From Gemmatimonadota bacterium (GTDB lineage Bacteria > Gemmatimonadota > Gemmatimonadetes > Palauibacterales > Palauibacteraceae), in assembly GCA_022826685.1 (NCBI GenBank), contig JAJDUL010000034.1, forward strand, positions 1-64,000: a stretch of DNA of 64,000 nt. The letters run 5' to 3'. Below the pieces are notes generated by a model, which worked only from the letters and a program-made list of their open reading frames with translations, had not been told where the DNA came from and made no database searches. Made by a program: the position numbers and the translations under genes. The first letter of the stretch is position 1. Every line of letters starts with the position of its first letter. This document shows positions 31,486-40,408 of the stretch, in pieces.

Positions 31486-34400
31486 TCAGAAGACGAGTTC
31501 CGCCGAGAAGGTGAACGTTCGGAAATTCGGGTAACCGAAGCTGTCGTAGCGGTTCAAGGTCGCGCTTCCGACCTCCCCGCCGTCTCGCCCGACTTCGGGA
31601 TCGTACCCGCGGTATGCGGTGAACGTGAACAGGTTGCGTCCGATCGCGTTCAGCGTGACCCGGTCGAACACGTCTCCGAACACGGACGAGGTGAGCGATT
31701 CCGGCAGCGTGTAGCCCAGCGACAGCTCACGGACCTTGAGCCAGTCGCCGTCTTCGCGGAACCAGGAGTTGTCCGACCCGACGTTGTAGATGACCGAGGC
31801 GTAGCCGGTCGGCTTGTTCAGTTCGAGCGGCTTGCCCGTCTGGTCCACGTCCTCGCCCCGCAGTTCGCGAAGCGCCCACTGCGCCGTGTTGTTGTAGATC
31901 GAGTGACCCACCGACGACTCGAGGAGCGCGTTCAGGCTGAGGTTGCGATACCGGAAGTTCGTCGCGAACGAAGCGCTGAAGTCCGGCGTCGTGTTCCCGA
32001 ACGGGAGGAAGTCCGTCAGCCGGCACTTATCCATGTAGTCGCCCGGATTCTTGGAGACGCAGGCCGGCGAGTAGTCCTGCACCATGAAGGGATGTCCCCA
32101 CCTGTACGTGCGGTCGCCGTCCGGAGTGGACACGGTCCCCTGCGTGCCCCACAGCTTCTTGGTGAAGCCTTCCGTGTGGTTGTGCCCGCCGGTGAAGACG
32201 AGAAGGCCGTCGTCGTTGACCTGGAAGTTGGCGTTGCAGTCGGAAGCCGACACGCCGACCGGCGCCAGGTCCGCACAACTGGTCGCCAGGACTTCGCCCC
32301 ACATCTCGCCCAGCGGACGACCCTCGGAAACGTAGTAGGTCGACACCGTGTAGTCGGGAACGTCCAGACGCGTGATCTCCTGCCGCGTCCGGTCCCAGTT
32401 CAGCCGGAACTGCAGGCCCATATCCTGCTCGTCGATCGCCGCGTAGCGCAGCGAGACCTCGTACGTCTGCGCCGAGATCTCGCCCGCGTTCTGCCACTGG
32501 TTCGAGAAGCCGACGAACGCCGCCTGCGGAACCTGCAGCAGCTGGTCGTCGGTCGTCTGCCAGGCGTACGTCAGGTCGAGACCAAGGTTCTCGAAGAACA
32601 CGAAATTCAGCCCCGCCTCGCGCTCCGTCGTGAACTCCGGCTTCAGCGCCCGGTTCCCGAGGTTGATCGGGAAGATCGCGCCCTGCGCGACGCCGAACGT
32701 CTCGTACTGGGCATAGAAGTTCGGGCGGCCGCCCGCCGTACCCAGCGAGAAGCGCAGCTTCAGCTCATCGATCGCGTCGATGTTCCAGAAGTCTTCCTGC
32801 GTCACCCGCCACGCGACCGAGCCGCGGTAGTACGTCTGCCACCGCTCATCGGGTCCGAACAGCGAGGAGCCGTCGCGACGGATCAGGCCGTCGAGGATGT
32901 AGCGGCCCTGGTAGTCGACGCTCGCGATCCCGAACAGCCCTTCCGCCTTGATCGAGCGGACCTGGTTTTCGCCGGTGGTCTCACCGATGATCGCGCCGAA
33001 GTTCGGCACGTCCTGCACCGAAAAGCGGCTGCCGAACACGCCGTTCGACTTGAAGCTCTGGTCTTCGATGAGGTAGCGGGCCTTCGCGCGCACCGTGACG
33101 TCGCCGTCCATGAACGTCCGGCTCGCACCGAGCGTCACCGAGGCATTGATCGCCTCATCGGTGAAGTTGAACTCGCGCAGGCTGCCGCCGGTGAGTTCGC
33201 CCGTGCCGCTGGCGCTCGACGTCCGCTCGTTCTTGGGCCGGATCGTGTAATCGTTGAAGTCCGTCCGGTCGAAGGAGGCGTTCGCCTCGAGCGTCAGCCA
33301 GTCGATGGCCGCGGGCGAGAAGTTGAGGTCCACGGAACCCATCGTCCGCGTGCGCTTGTCCCGACTGTCGTTCACCGCGAGCAGGTAGAGCGGGTTCGCC
33401 TCGATCGACTGCGGATCCGCGTCGATGTCGGGGTACCCGTCGAACGCCGACACGCCCGTCAGCTCGATCGCGGGCGACATGAAGGTGAGCCGCGAGAAGG
33501 CGCCCGTCGTGACCGCCTTGTCGTCCTGGTCGGAGCGCGAGTAGAAGCCGCTCGCCGCGATGTCCAAGTCGCCGAAGCGCGTGTCCACGTTCAGCCGCAC
33601 GTTCTGTCGCTCGAACCCTTCGTCGTCCGGCACGCCGACATCGAAGGGCGCCAGACCCTGTGCCACGCGATCCGAGTTCAGCGTGGCGAGGTTGTCGATG
33701 CACTGCGAACAACTCACGACGCCCGCCTCGCGGAACTGGTCCACGCTCACCCGGAAGCTCGACTCGCCGAAACGGCCCGTCACGGCGCCGTAGATGTCCA
33801 TCGTCTCGCCGGGATCGAAGAACGTGTCCATGTGGTCGAACAGTTCGCCCGGGAACGCCTGGTTCGCGAACGCGGTGGACGTGGTGCCCGGATCGCCCGG
33901 GTTGATCTGGTTGTAGAGCAGCGCCGAGCCGAACCCCTGCCGGTTGAGGTCGCGGAAGTCGACCTCGTTGCCCTGCGAATCGATGAACTTCGAGCCGGAC
34001 GCGTTCATGGTGTACGGATGCGAACGCACGAGGCCGATGTCACCGACGAGCTGGCCCAGGCCGTACTCGCCACGCACGAGGACGTTCAGCGAGTTCGTCT
34101 GCAGGCCCGTGCCGCGCTTCGTCGTGATCTCGATCACGCCGTTCTGCGCACGCGAACCGTACAGCGACGCCGCCGCCGCGCCCTTCACGATCTCCACGTG
34201 GTCGATGTCCAGCGCGCCCACGTCGGAGAGCGAGGCGCCCTCGGACTGAATCACGCCGTCAATCACGATCAGCGGCGACGTGCTCCGGCCGGTGGCGTTG
34301 ATCGACGTCGGGCCGCGAAGCATGATCGAGGCCGGCTGGCCCGGCTGGCCCGAAGCGGAGATGACCGATACTCCCGCGGCCTTCCCCGCCAACAGCGACG

Positions 34401-34866
34401 AGGCGTCCGCCGCCGGGACCGGAAGGTCCTGCGCCGACAGCCGCTCCACCGTGAACGGGAGCTTCACCTGAGGCGTCTCGCCCACCACCCCCGTCACGAC
34501 GATGTCCTGCAGGCGAAGCGCCGTCTGCTCCACGGAGAAGTCCGCCGTCGCCACCTGACCCGACGCCACCGTCACCGTCTGCGACAGCTCCCGGTAGCCG
34601 ATCAGGCGAACCGTCACGGTCTGCTCGCCCGCCGGTACGCCGTCCAGCCGGTACGTGCCCTCCAGACCGGACAGCGTGCCGATCACCGTTCCCGCAACGA
34701 ACACCTGCGCGCCGGCCACCGGGGCCAGCGACTCCGCGTCGGTTACCGTCCCCGAGATCGCTCCCTGAGCGAGCAGCGGGGCCGCGCCGATAAAGAGCCA
34801 GGCGCTCACTGCCGTGGCGGCCAGCGCGCTCGCGCGCTTCCGCCGTCCTGACAACCTGAACAACAT
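31486..34866 (-). CDS. SusC/RagA-family TonB-dependent outer-membrane transporter (pair A)
   Basis: 1126 aa from ATG 34866 with AAGGAGAG upstream. Signal peptide ends around PLLAQ. A carboxypeptidase-regulatory-like domain follows (ISGTVTDAESLAPVAGAQVFVAG to about residue 115), then the TonB-box-like DIVVTGVVGE and the plug domain with LRGPTSIN, PLIVIDGVIQ, VEIVKGAAAASLYGSRAQNGVIEITTKRG. The rest is the 22-strand beta-barrel, ending FTFSAELVF with a terminal Phe for BAM-dependent insertion. There is a conserved CSQC pair (C386, C389) and further Cys pairs late in the barrel. Family role: energy-driven uptake of oligosaccharides, peptides or similar. First gene of the A pair, 114 nt after the B-pair SusD. 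Confidence 0.95.
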   Translation of the reverse strand: MLFRLSGRRKRASALAATAVSAWLFIGAAPLLAQGAISGTVTDAESLAPVAGAQVFVAGTVIGTLSGLEGTYRLDGVPAGEQTVTVRLIGYRELSQTVTVASGQVATADFSVEQTALRLQDIVVTGVVGETPQVKLPFTVERLSAQDLPVPAADASSLLAGKAAGVSVISASGQPGQPASIMLRGPTSINATGRSTSPLIVIDGVIQSEGASLSDVGALDIDHVEIVKGAAAASLYGSRAQNGVIEITTKRGTGLQTNSLNVLVRGEYGLGQLVGDIGLVRSHPYTMNASGSKFIDSQGNEVDFRDLNRQGFGSALLYNQINPGDPGTTSTAFANQAFPGELFDHMDTFFDPGETMDIYGAVTGRFGESSFRVSVDQFREAGVVSCSQCIDNLATLNSDRVAQGLAPFDVGVPDDEGFERQNVRLNVDTRFGDLDIAASGFYSRSDQDDKAVTTGAFSRLTFMSPAIELTGVSAFDGYPDIDADPQSIEANPLYLLAVNDSRDKRTRTMGSVDLNFSPAAIDWLTLEANASFDRTDFNDYTIRPKNERTSSASGTGELTGGSLREFNFTDEAINASVTLGASRTFMDGDVTVRAKARYLIEDQSFKSNGVFGSRFSVQDVPNFGAIIGETTGENQVRSIKAEGLFGIASVDYQGRYILDGLIRRDGSSLFGPDERWQTYYRGSVAWRVTQEDFWNIDAIDELKLRFSLGTAGGRPNFYAQYETFGVAQGAIFPINLGNRALKPEFTTEREAGLNFVFFENLGLDLTYAWQTTDDQLLQVPQAAFVGFSNQWQNAGEISAQTYEVSLRYAAIDEQDMGLQFRLNWDRTRQEITRLDVPDYTVSTYYVSEGRPLGEMWGEVLATSCADLAPVGVSASDCNANFQVNDDGLLVFTGGHNHTEGFTKKLWGTQGTVSTPDGDRTYRWGHPFMVQDYSPACVSKNPGDYMDKCRLTDFLPFGNTTPDFSASFATNFRYRNLSLNALLESSVGHSIYNNTAQWALRELRGEDVDQTGKPLELNKPTGYASVIYNVGSDNSWFREDGDWLKVRELSLGYTLPESLTSSVFGDVFDRVTLNAIGRNLFTFTAYRGYDPEVGRDGGEVGSATLNRYDSFGYPNFRTFTFSAELVF

Positions 34867-34935
34867 GGATCACTCTCCTTGTAGCAGTGAGATCCGTTGG
34901 TGCTTCGTATACGACCGTCCTTTATCCGAGTCAGG

Positions 34936-34963
34936 CCGGGAGGCGCCCGCCGGCGCCCCCCGG
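34936..34963 (-). terminator. Hairpin between SusCD pairs B and A
   Basis: Arms 34936-34946 and 34953-34963 pair over 11 bp with one mismatch and a 6-nt loop. It lies 18 nt downstream of the pair-B SusD stop and 70 nt upstream of the pair-A SusC start. It may terminate the B transcript, although no strong T-run follows. Confidence 0.45.
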
Positions 34964-34980
34964 TCATTTCTCCTCAACTT

Positions 34981-36708
34981 TCAACGCACGACCAGATCCT
35001 CGCTGGCTCGCGCGGCCTTCTGGTGCCGCTGGAGGCGGTGCAGCGTGAGGGCCGCCCTCTCCAGCGCCGAGTCAAGGCTGCCCGGAACGATCGACGGCGG
35101 CGTCGGATTGCCGGCCGCACCCCCCGCGCTCCCGCCGAAGGTGTAGATGTCCCGCTGCAGCACCTCGAGGTCCGCGGCCGGCATCGGCAGTTGCAGCGCC
35201 GTGCCCGCGGGCAGGATGTCGTTGCGCCGCCCGTGCCAGAACTCGAGTCCGCCGAACACGTTGAACACGTTCTCGAAGTGCTCGAACCAGATCGCGTCCC
35301 GCAGGTTGCCGCAGCGCCCCTGCAGGTCGTACCGCTTGCGCGGCGTGCATTCGCCCGCACCGTTGGACGGGACGGCGTCGGTCGGATTCGACGGCGCGGG
35401 AGGTAATCCGGCCTGCATCCGCGTCACATTGATGATGTCCGCGGCCCCCCCGAAGTCGCCCATCCGGTAAAGGCCTTCCGCGACGTAGTGCTCCATCTCC
35501 TGGCCCGTCATCTCCTCCATGTCCCCGGACTCGCAGAAGTTGCAGCTCAGGGTGTAGTGGTCGTACCGCGCATCTCCGTAGTGCGACTGCCTGTACGTCC
35601 CGCGCGAGGCGATGAAGATGATGTTCGCGTTGTAGCGGTGGATCGGGCCCATGGAAGCGGCCGTGGGACTCACACTCTCCCCCAGCGTCCCATTCTCGTT
35701 CACGGCGGGGTAACGCCGATCATCCCCGAAGGTCATCTTGCGCGCCGTCCGCTTCGAGGTCTCGAAGGACAGCCAGTCCTGGTACTGCCCGCTCTGGTCC
35801 GCCATGCCGGCCCAGTCCATGTGCATCCGGTGCCAGGTGCCGTTCTGCTGCGCCTTGGCCTTCAGGTCGTCATACCAGGCCGTGTCGGACGAACGGTCCT
35901 CGCCGACGACGACGACATTCTGGATGCCGGCCCGCGCGTCGGAGATGATCTGGCTCCAGTTCGCACCCGCCGCCTCGGCATCCGTCCGCGGCATGTTCGC
36001 CGCGCAGCGCGCCTTCCACCCCACGAGATAGTCGGCGAACTCGTTGTTGTCCCAGGAGTTCCCGTTGATCCAGGTGTCCGGGAGCGAGAACGACGTCGCC
36101 CGCACGGCGGACTCCGCCTCGTTCAGCTTGCCCATCGCGTAGCTGAACATGCTGTTGTAGTCGACCGTCTCGAGTTCGCCGGTGAGATCCGTCGTCTCGT
36201 CGACGATGAAGGCCTGGTCGTACCACAGCGAGAGAAGGCAACTCAGCATCGCCTGACTGGAAAGGGCGAAGGCGCGGGCCCGGGCGTTCCGTTCGCCGCC
36301 CGGCCCGATCTCCAGGCCCTCGTCGATCGCGCGGATCCCGTCGGACGCCGCCGCGATCCCTCCGTAGGCGTCGTTCCAGTGCTCCGAGAACACGTACGAC
36401 CACCGATATGAGGTCGAGTTCGGCATCGGCTCCCGGGGCTCCCGGCCGAGATCGTTCTGGCCGTTGTTGCCCCACGTCGCCGTGTGCCGGCTCGACATGT
36501 GGTTGAACGCGAAGTTCGCGTTGTTCCAGTAGTGGCCCATCGCCCACACCTGCTGGTAGGAACTCGCGATGAGCGATTCGACGTCATCCGGGCTGGCCAG
36601 AGCGCGGGCCCGGTCCGGCTCGTTCGGATTGTTGACCTGAAGGTCGCAACCCGAAAAGCCGACTCCCAGAGCCAGCGCGACGGCCGGCAGTGTCAGCTTC
36701 CTGTTCAT
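34981..36708 (-). CDS. SusD/RagB-family outer-membrane nutrient-binding lipoprotein (pair B)
   Basis: 575 aa from ATG 36708, with a GGAGGGG site. Lipobox FSGC. Closely similar to the other two SusD copies throughout (for example WNNANFAFNHMSSRHTATWG, CAANMPRTDAEAAGANW, FEHFENVFNVFGGLEFWHGRRN). The conserved CNFC pair is C389/C392. Differences concentrate in the middle, around residues 260-400, where the ligand-facing surface would be expected, suggesting divergence in ligand. Encoded 55 nt after its SusC. Confidence 0.92.
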   Translation of the reverse strand: MNRKLTLPAVALALGVGFSGCDLQVNNPNEPDRARALASPDDVESLIASSYQQVWAMGHYWNNANFAFNHMSSRHTATWGNNGQNDLGREPREPMPNSTSYRWSYVFSEHWNDAYGGIAAASDGIRAIDEGLEIGPGGERNARARAFALSSQAMLSCLLSLWYDQAFIVDETTDLTGELETVDYNSMFSYAMGKLNEAESAVRATSFSLPDTWINGNSWDNNEFADYLVGWKARCAANMPRTDAEAAGANWSQIISDARAGIQNVVVVGEDRSSDTAWYDDLKAKAQQNGTWHRMHMDWAGMADQSGQYQDWLSFETSKRTARKMTFGDDRRYPAVNENGTLGESVSPTAASMGPIHRYNANIIFIASRGTYRQSHYGDARYDHYTLSCNFCESGDMEEMTGQEMEHYVAEGLYRMGDFGGAADIINVTRMQAGLPPAPSNPTDAVPSNGAGECTPRKRYDLQGRCGNLRDAIWFEHFENVFNVFGGLEFWHGRRNDILPAGTALQLPMPAADLEVLQRDIYTFGGSAGGAAGNPTPPSIVPGSLDSALERAALTLHRLQRHQKAARASEDLVVR

Positions 36709-36763
36709 GACCCCTCCATAAACTCAGTCCATGTTCGTCCAACCTCCGTTTCCCGGAGGGGCA

Positions 36764-39700
36764 TCAGAACACCAGTTCCGCCGAGAACGTGAACGAGCGG
36801 AAGTTCGGATAGCCGAAGCTGTCGTACCTCTGCAGGCCCGCGTTCGTGAGTTCGCCGCCGCTCCGGCCGACTTCGGGATCGTATCCGCGATAGTCCGTGA
36901 TCGTCAGCAGGTTACGGCCGATGGCGTTGAGGGTGACCCGGTCGAACATCTCGCCGAAGAGGCTCTGCCGCATCCCGTCCGGCAGCGTGTACCCGATCGA
37001 CAATTCGCGGATCTTGATCCAGTCGCCGTCCTCGCGGAACCAGTCGTTGTCGTTGTTCGAGAGGTAAACCCCCGCCACGTAACCGATGGACTTGTTGAAC
37101 TCGAGGGGTTTCCCCGTCTGGTCCACGTCCTCGCCCCGGTCGTCCCGGAGTGCCCACTGCGCCGTGTTGTTGTAGATGGAGTGACCCATCGACGACTCGA
37201 CGAGGGCGTTCACGGCGAGGCTCTTGTAACGGAAGTTGGACCCGAACGACACGTTGAAGTCCGGCGTCGTATTCCCGAACGGAAGCACATCCGTCAGCTG
37301 GCACTTCTCCATGTAGTTGCCCGGGTTCTTCGCCACGCACGCCGGCGAGTAGTCCAGGACCTTGATGGGGATGCCCCACAGATACGTGTTCTCGCCACCA
37401 TCGGTCGTGGGCACCGTCCCATCCGTGCCCCAGAGCCTCTTGCTGAATCCCTCGGTGTAGTCGGCTCCGCCCGTCCACACGAGGATGCCGTCGTCGTTCA
37501 CCTGGAAGTTCGCGTTGCAGTCGGACGCCCCGATGCCGACGGGTTCGAGGTCCGCGCAGGTGGTCGCGAGCACGTGGCCCCACATCTCGCCCAGCGGACG
37601 ACCCTCCGAGACGAAGAACGTCCCCTGGCGGTACGCGGGAACATCCAGGCGCGTGATCTCCTGGCGCGTCCGGTCCCAGTTCAGCCGGAACTGCAGGCCC
37701 ATGTCCTCCGTGTCGATCGGTGCGTAGCGCATGGAGATCTCATACGTCTTCGCCGAAATCTCGCCTGCGTTCTGCCACTGGCTCGAGAAACCCACGAACG
37801 CCGGCTGCGGGACGCGCAGCAACTGGTCGTCCGTCGTCTGCCACGCGTACGTCAGATCGAGACCGAGGTTGTCGAAGAAGACGAAGTTGAGCCCCGCCTC
37901 GCGCTCCGTCGTGAACTCCGGCTTGAGCGCCGTGTTCCCGAGGTTGACGGGGAAGATCGCGCCGCCCGCAATGCCGAAGGTCTCGTACTGCGCCTGGAAG
38001 TTCGGCCGCCCGCCCGCCGTACCCAGCGAGAAGCGCAGCTTCAGTTCATCGATCGCGTCGATGTTCCAGAAGTCCTCCTGCGTCACGCGCCAGGCAAACG
38101 AGCCGCGGTAGTAGGTCTGCCACCGCTCGTCCGGCCCGAAGAGGGACGAACCGTCGCGCCGGATCAGGCCGTCGAGGATGTAGCGGCCCTTGTAGTCCAC
38201 GCTCGCGATCCCGAAGAGTCCCTCCGCCTTGATCGAACGGACGGAGTTGCTGCCCGTCGTGGATCCGGTGATGGCGCCGAAGTTCGGGACGTCCTGGACC
38301 GAGAACTGACTCCCGAACACACCGGTCGAGCCGAAGCTCTGGTCCTCGATCAGATAACGGGCTTTGCCGCGCACCGTGAGGTCGCCGTCCATGAACGCCT
38401 CGCTCGCGCCAAGCGTCACCGATGCGTTGATCGCCTCGTCCTCGAAGTTGCCTTCGCGCAGGCTGCCGCCGGTTGGGCCCTCACGGGTCTTCTCGTTCTT
38501 CGGATAAAGTTCGTAATCGTAGAAGTCCGTCCGGTCGAAGGACGCGTTCGCTTCGAGGGTCAACCAGTCGAGACCCGACGGAGTGTAGTTCAGGTCGACC
38601 GAGCCCATCGTCCGCGTCCGTTCGTCCCGACTGTCTACGATCGCCAGGAGGTAAAGCGGGTTGTTGGAGATCGACTGCGAGTCCGCATCGATCAGCGGAT
38701 ACCCGTCCACCGGGTCGATCTGTGCCAGGTCGACGGCCGGCGAGGCGAAAGTCAGCTGGCTGAACGCGCCGTTCTCGAGCGCCTTGTCGTCCTGGTCGGC
38801 GCGCGAGTAGAAGCCGCTCGCCGCGATGTCCAGGTCCCCGAGCCGGGTGTCGACGTTCAGACGCACGTTCTGTCGCTCGTATCCGTCGTCGTCCGGCAGC
38901 CCCACGTTGAAGGCCGTCAGGCCTTGGGCGACCCGGTCCGCGTTCAACGTGGAGAGGTTGTCGATGCACGGCGTGCAACGCACGATGCCGCCCTCCCTGA
39001 ACTGGTCCACGCTCACCCGGAAGCTCGACTCGCCGAACCGGCCCGTCACCGCGCCGTAGACATCGAACGTTTCACCGGGATCGAAGAACGTGTTCATGTG
39101 ATCGAACAGCTCGTGGGGGAACGCCTGGTTGGCGAACGACGTGAAGGAGTCGCCCGGTTCGCCCGGGTTGATCTGGTTCGCGAGGACCGGAGCACCGAAT
39201 CCGCCGCGGCTCAGGTCGGTGAAAGCGACCTCGTTCCCGTCGGTGTCGATGAAGAGCGTTCCCGCCGCGTTCATCTGGTACGGGTGGGATCGCGTCAAGC
39301 CCACATCCCCCACCAACTGGGCGATGCCGTATTCGCCGCGCGCCAGGATGTTGAGGGAGTTGGTCTGCAAACCCGTCCCACGCTTCGTCGAGATCTCGAT
39401 CACGCCGTTCTGCGCACGCGAACCGTACAGCGACGCCGCCGCCGCGCCCTTCACGATCTCCACGTGGTCGATGTCCAGCGATCCGATGTCGGAGAGCGAG
39501 GCCGACTCCGACTGGATCACGCCGTCGATCACGATCAGCGGCGATAGCGATCGACCGGATGAGTTGATGGAGGTTGGACCCCGGAGCATGATCGATGCCT
39601 CGGCGCCGGGCTGGCCCGAGCCGGAAACGACGGATACGCCCGCGGCCTTCGCTGTCAGCAGCGAAGAGACATCCGCCGCCGGGACCGGGAAGTTCTGCGC

Positions 39701-40132
39701 GGACAGCCGCTCCACCGTGAACGGGAGCTTCACCTGTGGCGTCTCGCCCACCACCCCCGTCACGACGATGTCCTGCAGGCGAAGCGCCGTCTGCTCCACG
39801 GAGAAGTCCGCCGTCGCCACCTGACCCGACGCCACCGTCACCGTCTGCGACAGCTCCCGGTAGCCGATCAGGCGGACCGTCACGGTCTGCTCGCCCGCCG
39901 GTACACCGTCCAGCCGGTACGTGCCCTCCAGGCCCGTCAGCCCACCTATCACCGTTCCCGCAACGAACACCTGCGCGCCGGCCACCGGGGCCAGCGACTC
40001 CGCGTCGGTCACCGTCCCCGAGATCGCTCCCTGAGCGAGCAGCGGGGCCGCGCCGATAAAGAGCCAGGCGCTCACTGCCGTGGCGGCCAGCGCGCTCGCG
40101 CGCCTCCGCCGTCCTGACGACTTGTGCAACAT
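36764..40132 (-). CDS. SusC/RagA-family TonB-dependent outer-membrane transporter (pair B)
   Basis: 1122 aa from ATG 40132, preceded by AAGGAAGGG; a 20-residue extension to 40192 is not credible. Same architecture as copy A: signal peptide, carboxypeptidase-like regulatory domain, TonB box, plug (LRGPTSINSSGRS, VEIVKGAAAASLYGSRAQNGVIEI), barrel and FTFSAELVF terminus. The first 380 nt or so are nearly identical in DNA to copies A and C, while the barrel differs. CTPC pair C386/C389. The last part of the barrel carries the same late cysteines. A 276-nt gap with a strong hairpin separates it from pair C. Confidence 0.95.
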   Translation of the reverse strand: MLHKSSGRRRRASALAATAVSAWLFIGAAPLLAQGAISGTVTDAESLAPVAGAQVFVAGTVIGGLTGLEGTYRLDGVPAGEQTVTVRLIGYRELSQTVTVASGQVATADFSVEQTALRLQDIVVTGVVGETPQVKLPFTVERLSAQNFPVPAADVSSLLTAKAAGVSVVSGSGQPGAEASIMLRGPTSINSSGRSLSPLIVIDGVIQSESASLSDIGSLDIDHVEIVKGAAAASLYGSRAQNGVIEISTKRGTGLQTNSLNILARGEYGIAQLVGDVGLTRSHPYQMNAAGTLFIDTDGNEVAFTDLSRGGFGAPVLANQINPGEPGDSFTSFANQAFPHELFDHMNTFFDPGETFDVYGAVTGRFGESSFRVSVDQFREGGIVRCTPCIDNLSTLNADRVAQGLTAFNVGLPDDDGYERQNVRLNVDTRLGDLDIAASGFYSRADQDDKALENGAFSQLTFASPAVDLAQIDPVDGYPLIDADSQSISNNPLYLLAIVDSRDERTRTMGSVDLNYTPSGLDWLTLEANASFDRTDFYDYELYPKNEKTREGPTGGSLREGNFEDEAINASVTLGASEAFMDGDLTVRGKARYLIEDQSFGSTGVFGSQFSVQDVPNFGAITGSTTGSNSVRSIKAEGLFGIASVDYKGRYILDGLIRRDGSSLFGPDERWQTYYRGSFAWRVTQEDFWNIDAIDELKLRFSLGTAGGRPNFQAQYETFGIAGGAIFPVNLGNTALKPEFTTEREAGLNFVFFDNLGLDLTYAWQTTDDQLLRVPQPAFVGFSSQWQNAGEISAKTYEISMRYAPIDTEDMGLQFRLNWDRTRQEITRLDVPAYRQGTFFVSEGRPLGEMWGHVLATTCADLEPVGIGASDCNANFQVNDDGILVWTGGADYTEGFSKRLWGTDGTVPTTDGGENTYLWGIPIKVLDYSPACVAKNPGNYMEKCQLTDVLPFGNTTPDFNVSFGSNFRYKSLAVNALVESSMGHSIYNNTAQWALRDDRGEDVDQTGKPLEFNKSIGYVAGVYLSNNDNDWFREDGDWIKIRELSIGYTLPDGMRQSLFGEMFDRVTLNAIGRNLLTITDYRGYDPEVGRSGGELTNAGLQRYDSFGYPNFRSFTFSAELVF

Positions 40133-40408
40133 GGATTGCCCTTCCTTTAGCGTGATAGCCTCGGCGACCCGAACCCCTTCCCCACCCCACAAATGGAAAT
40201 GATCGGGAGCGCAGCACCGCGGCCCCCGATTATCGTTTCGTAAGCGTTCGCCTCGTTGTTAAGCGCACGCCTCCCGGAACCGTCACTGACGGCGCCGGGA
40301 GGCGTCCACACTCCCTGGAAGGGCTGCCTAACCAAACAACCGCCTTCCTGGTTCAAAACCTTCGGGGAGAACCCCTCCCCTGCCCGGGCCTTGCCGGGCT
40401 ACTGCCTG
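40133..40408 (-). other. Intergenic region between SusCD pairs C and B with strong hairpin
   Basis: 276 nt without a gene. It contains a perfect 11-bp inverted repeat (40267-40277 with 40295-40305), with a nested inner stem of 6 bp, about 100 nt beyond the pair-C SusD stop. This is the best terminator candidate for the pair-C transcript. The part next to the pair-B start holds a leader segment (40149-40175) similar to the one before pair-C SusC (45625-45653). No tRNA or coding signal. Confidence 0.5.
40267..40305 (-). terminator. Strong nested hairpin downstream of pair-C susD
   Basis: Outer arms 40267-40277 and 40295-40305 are perfectly complementary over 11 bp. The loop holds a further 6-bp inverted repeat. 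It sits between the pair-C and pair-B operons on the minus strand. The following bases include only short T runs. Confidence 0.6.

Noticed and set aside
31207-34851. 1214-aa plus-strand open frame opposite SusC pair A, with similar long frames opposite pairs B and C (36731-39547, 42129-45596)
   Set aside because: They are mirror frames of the GC-rich SusC genes: rich in Arg, Asp, Val and His with no domain pattern, and exactly covering the real genes. The SusC frames carry the signal peptide, plug and barrel motifs.
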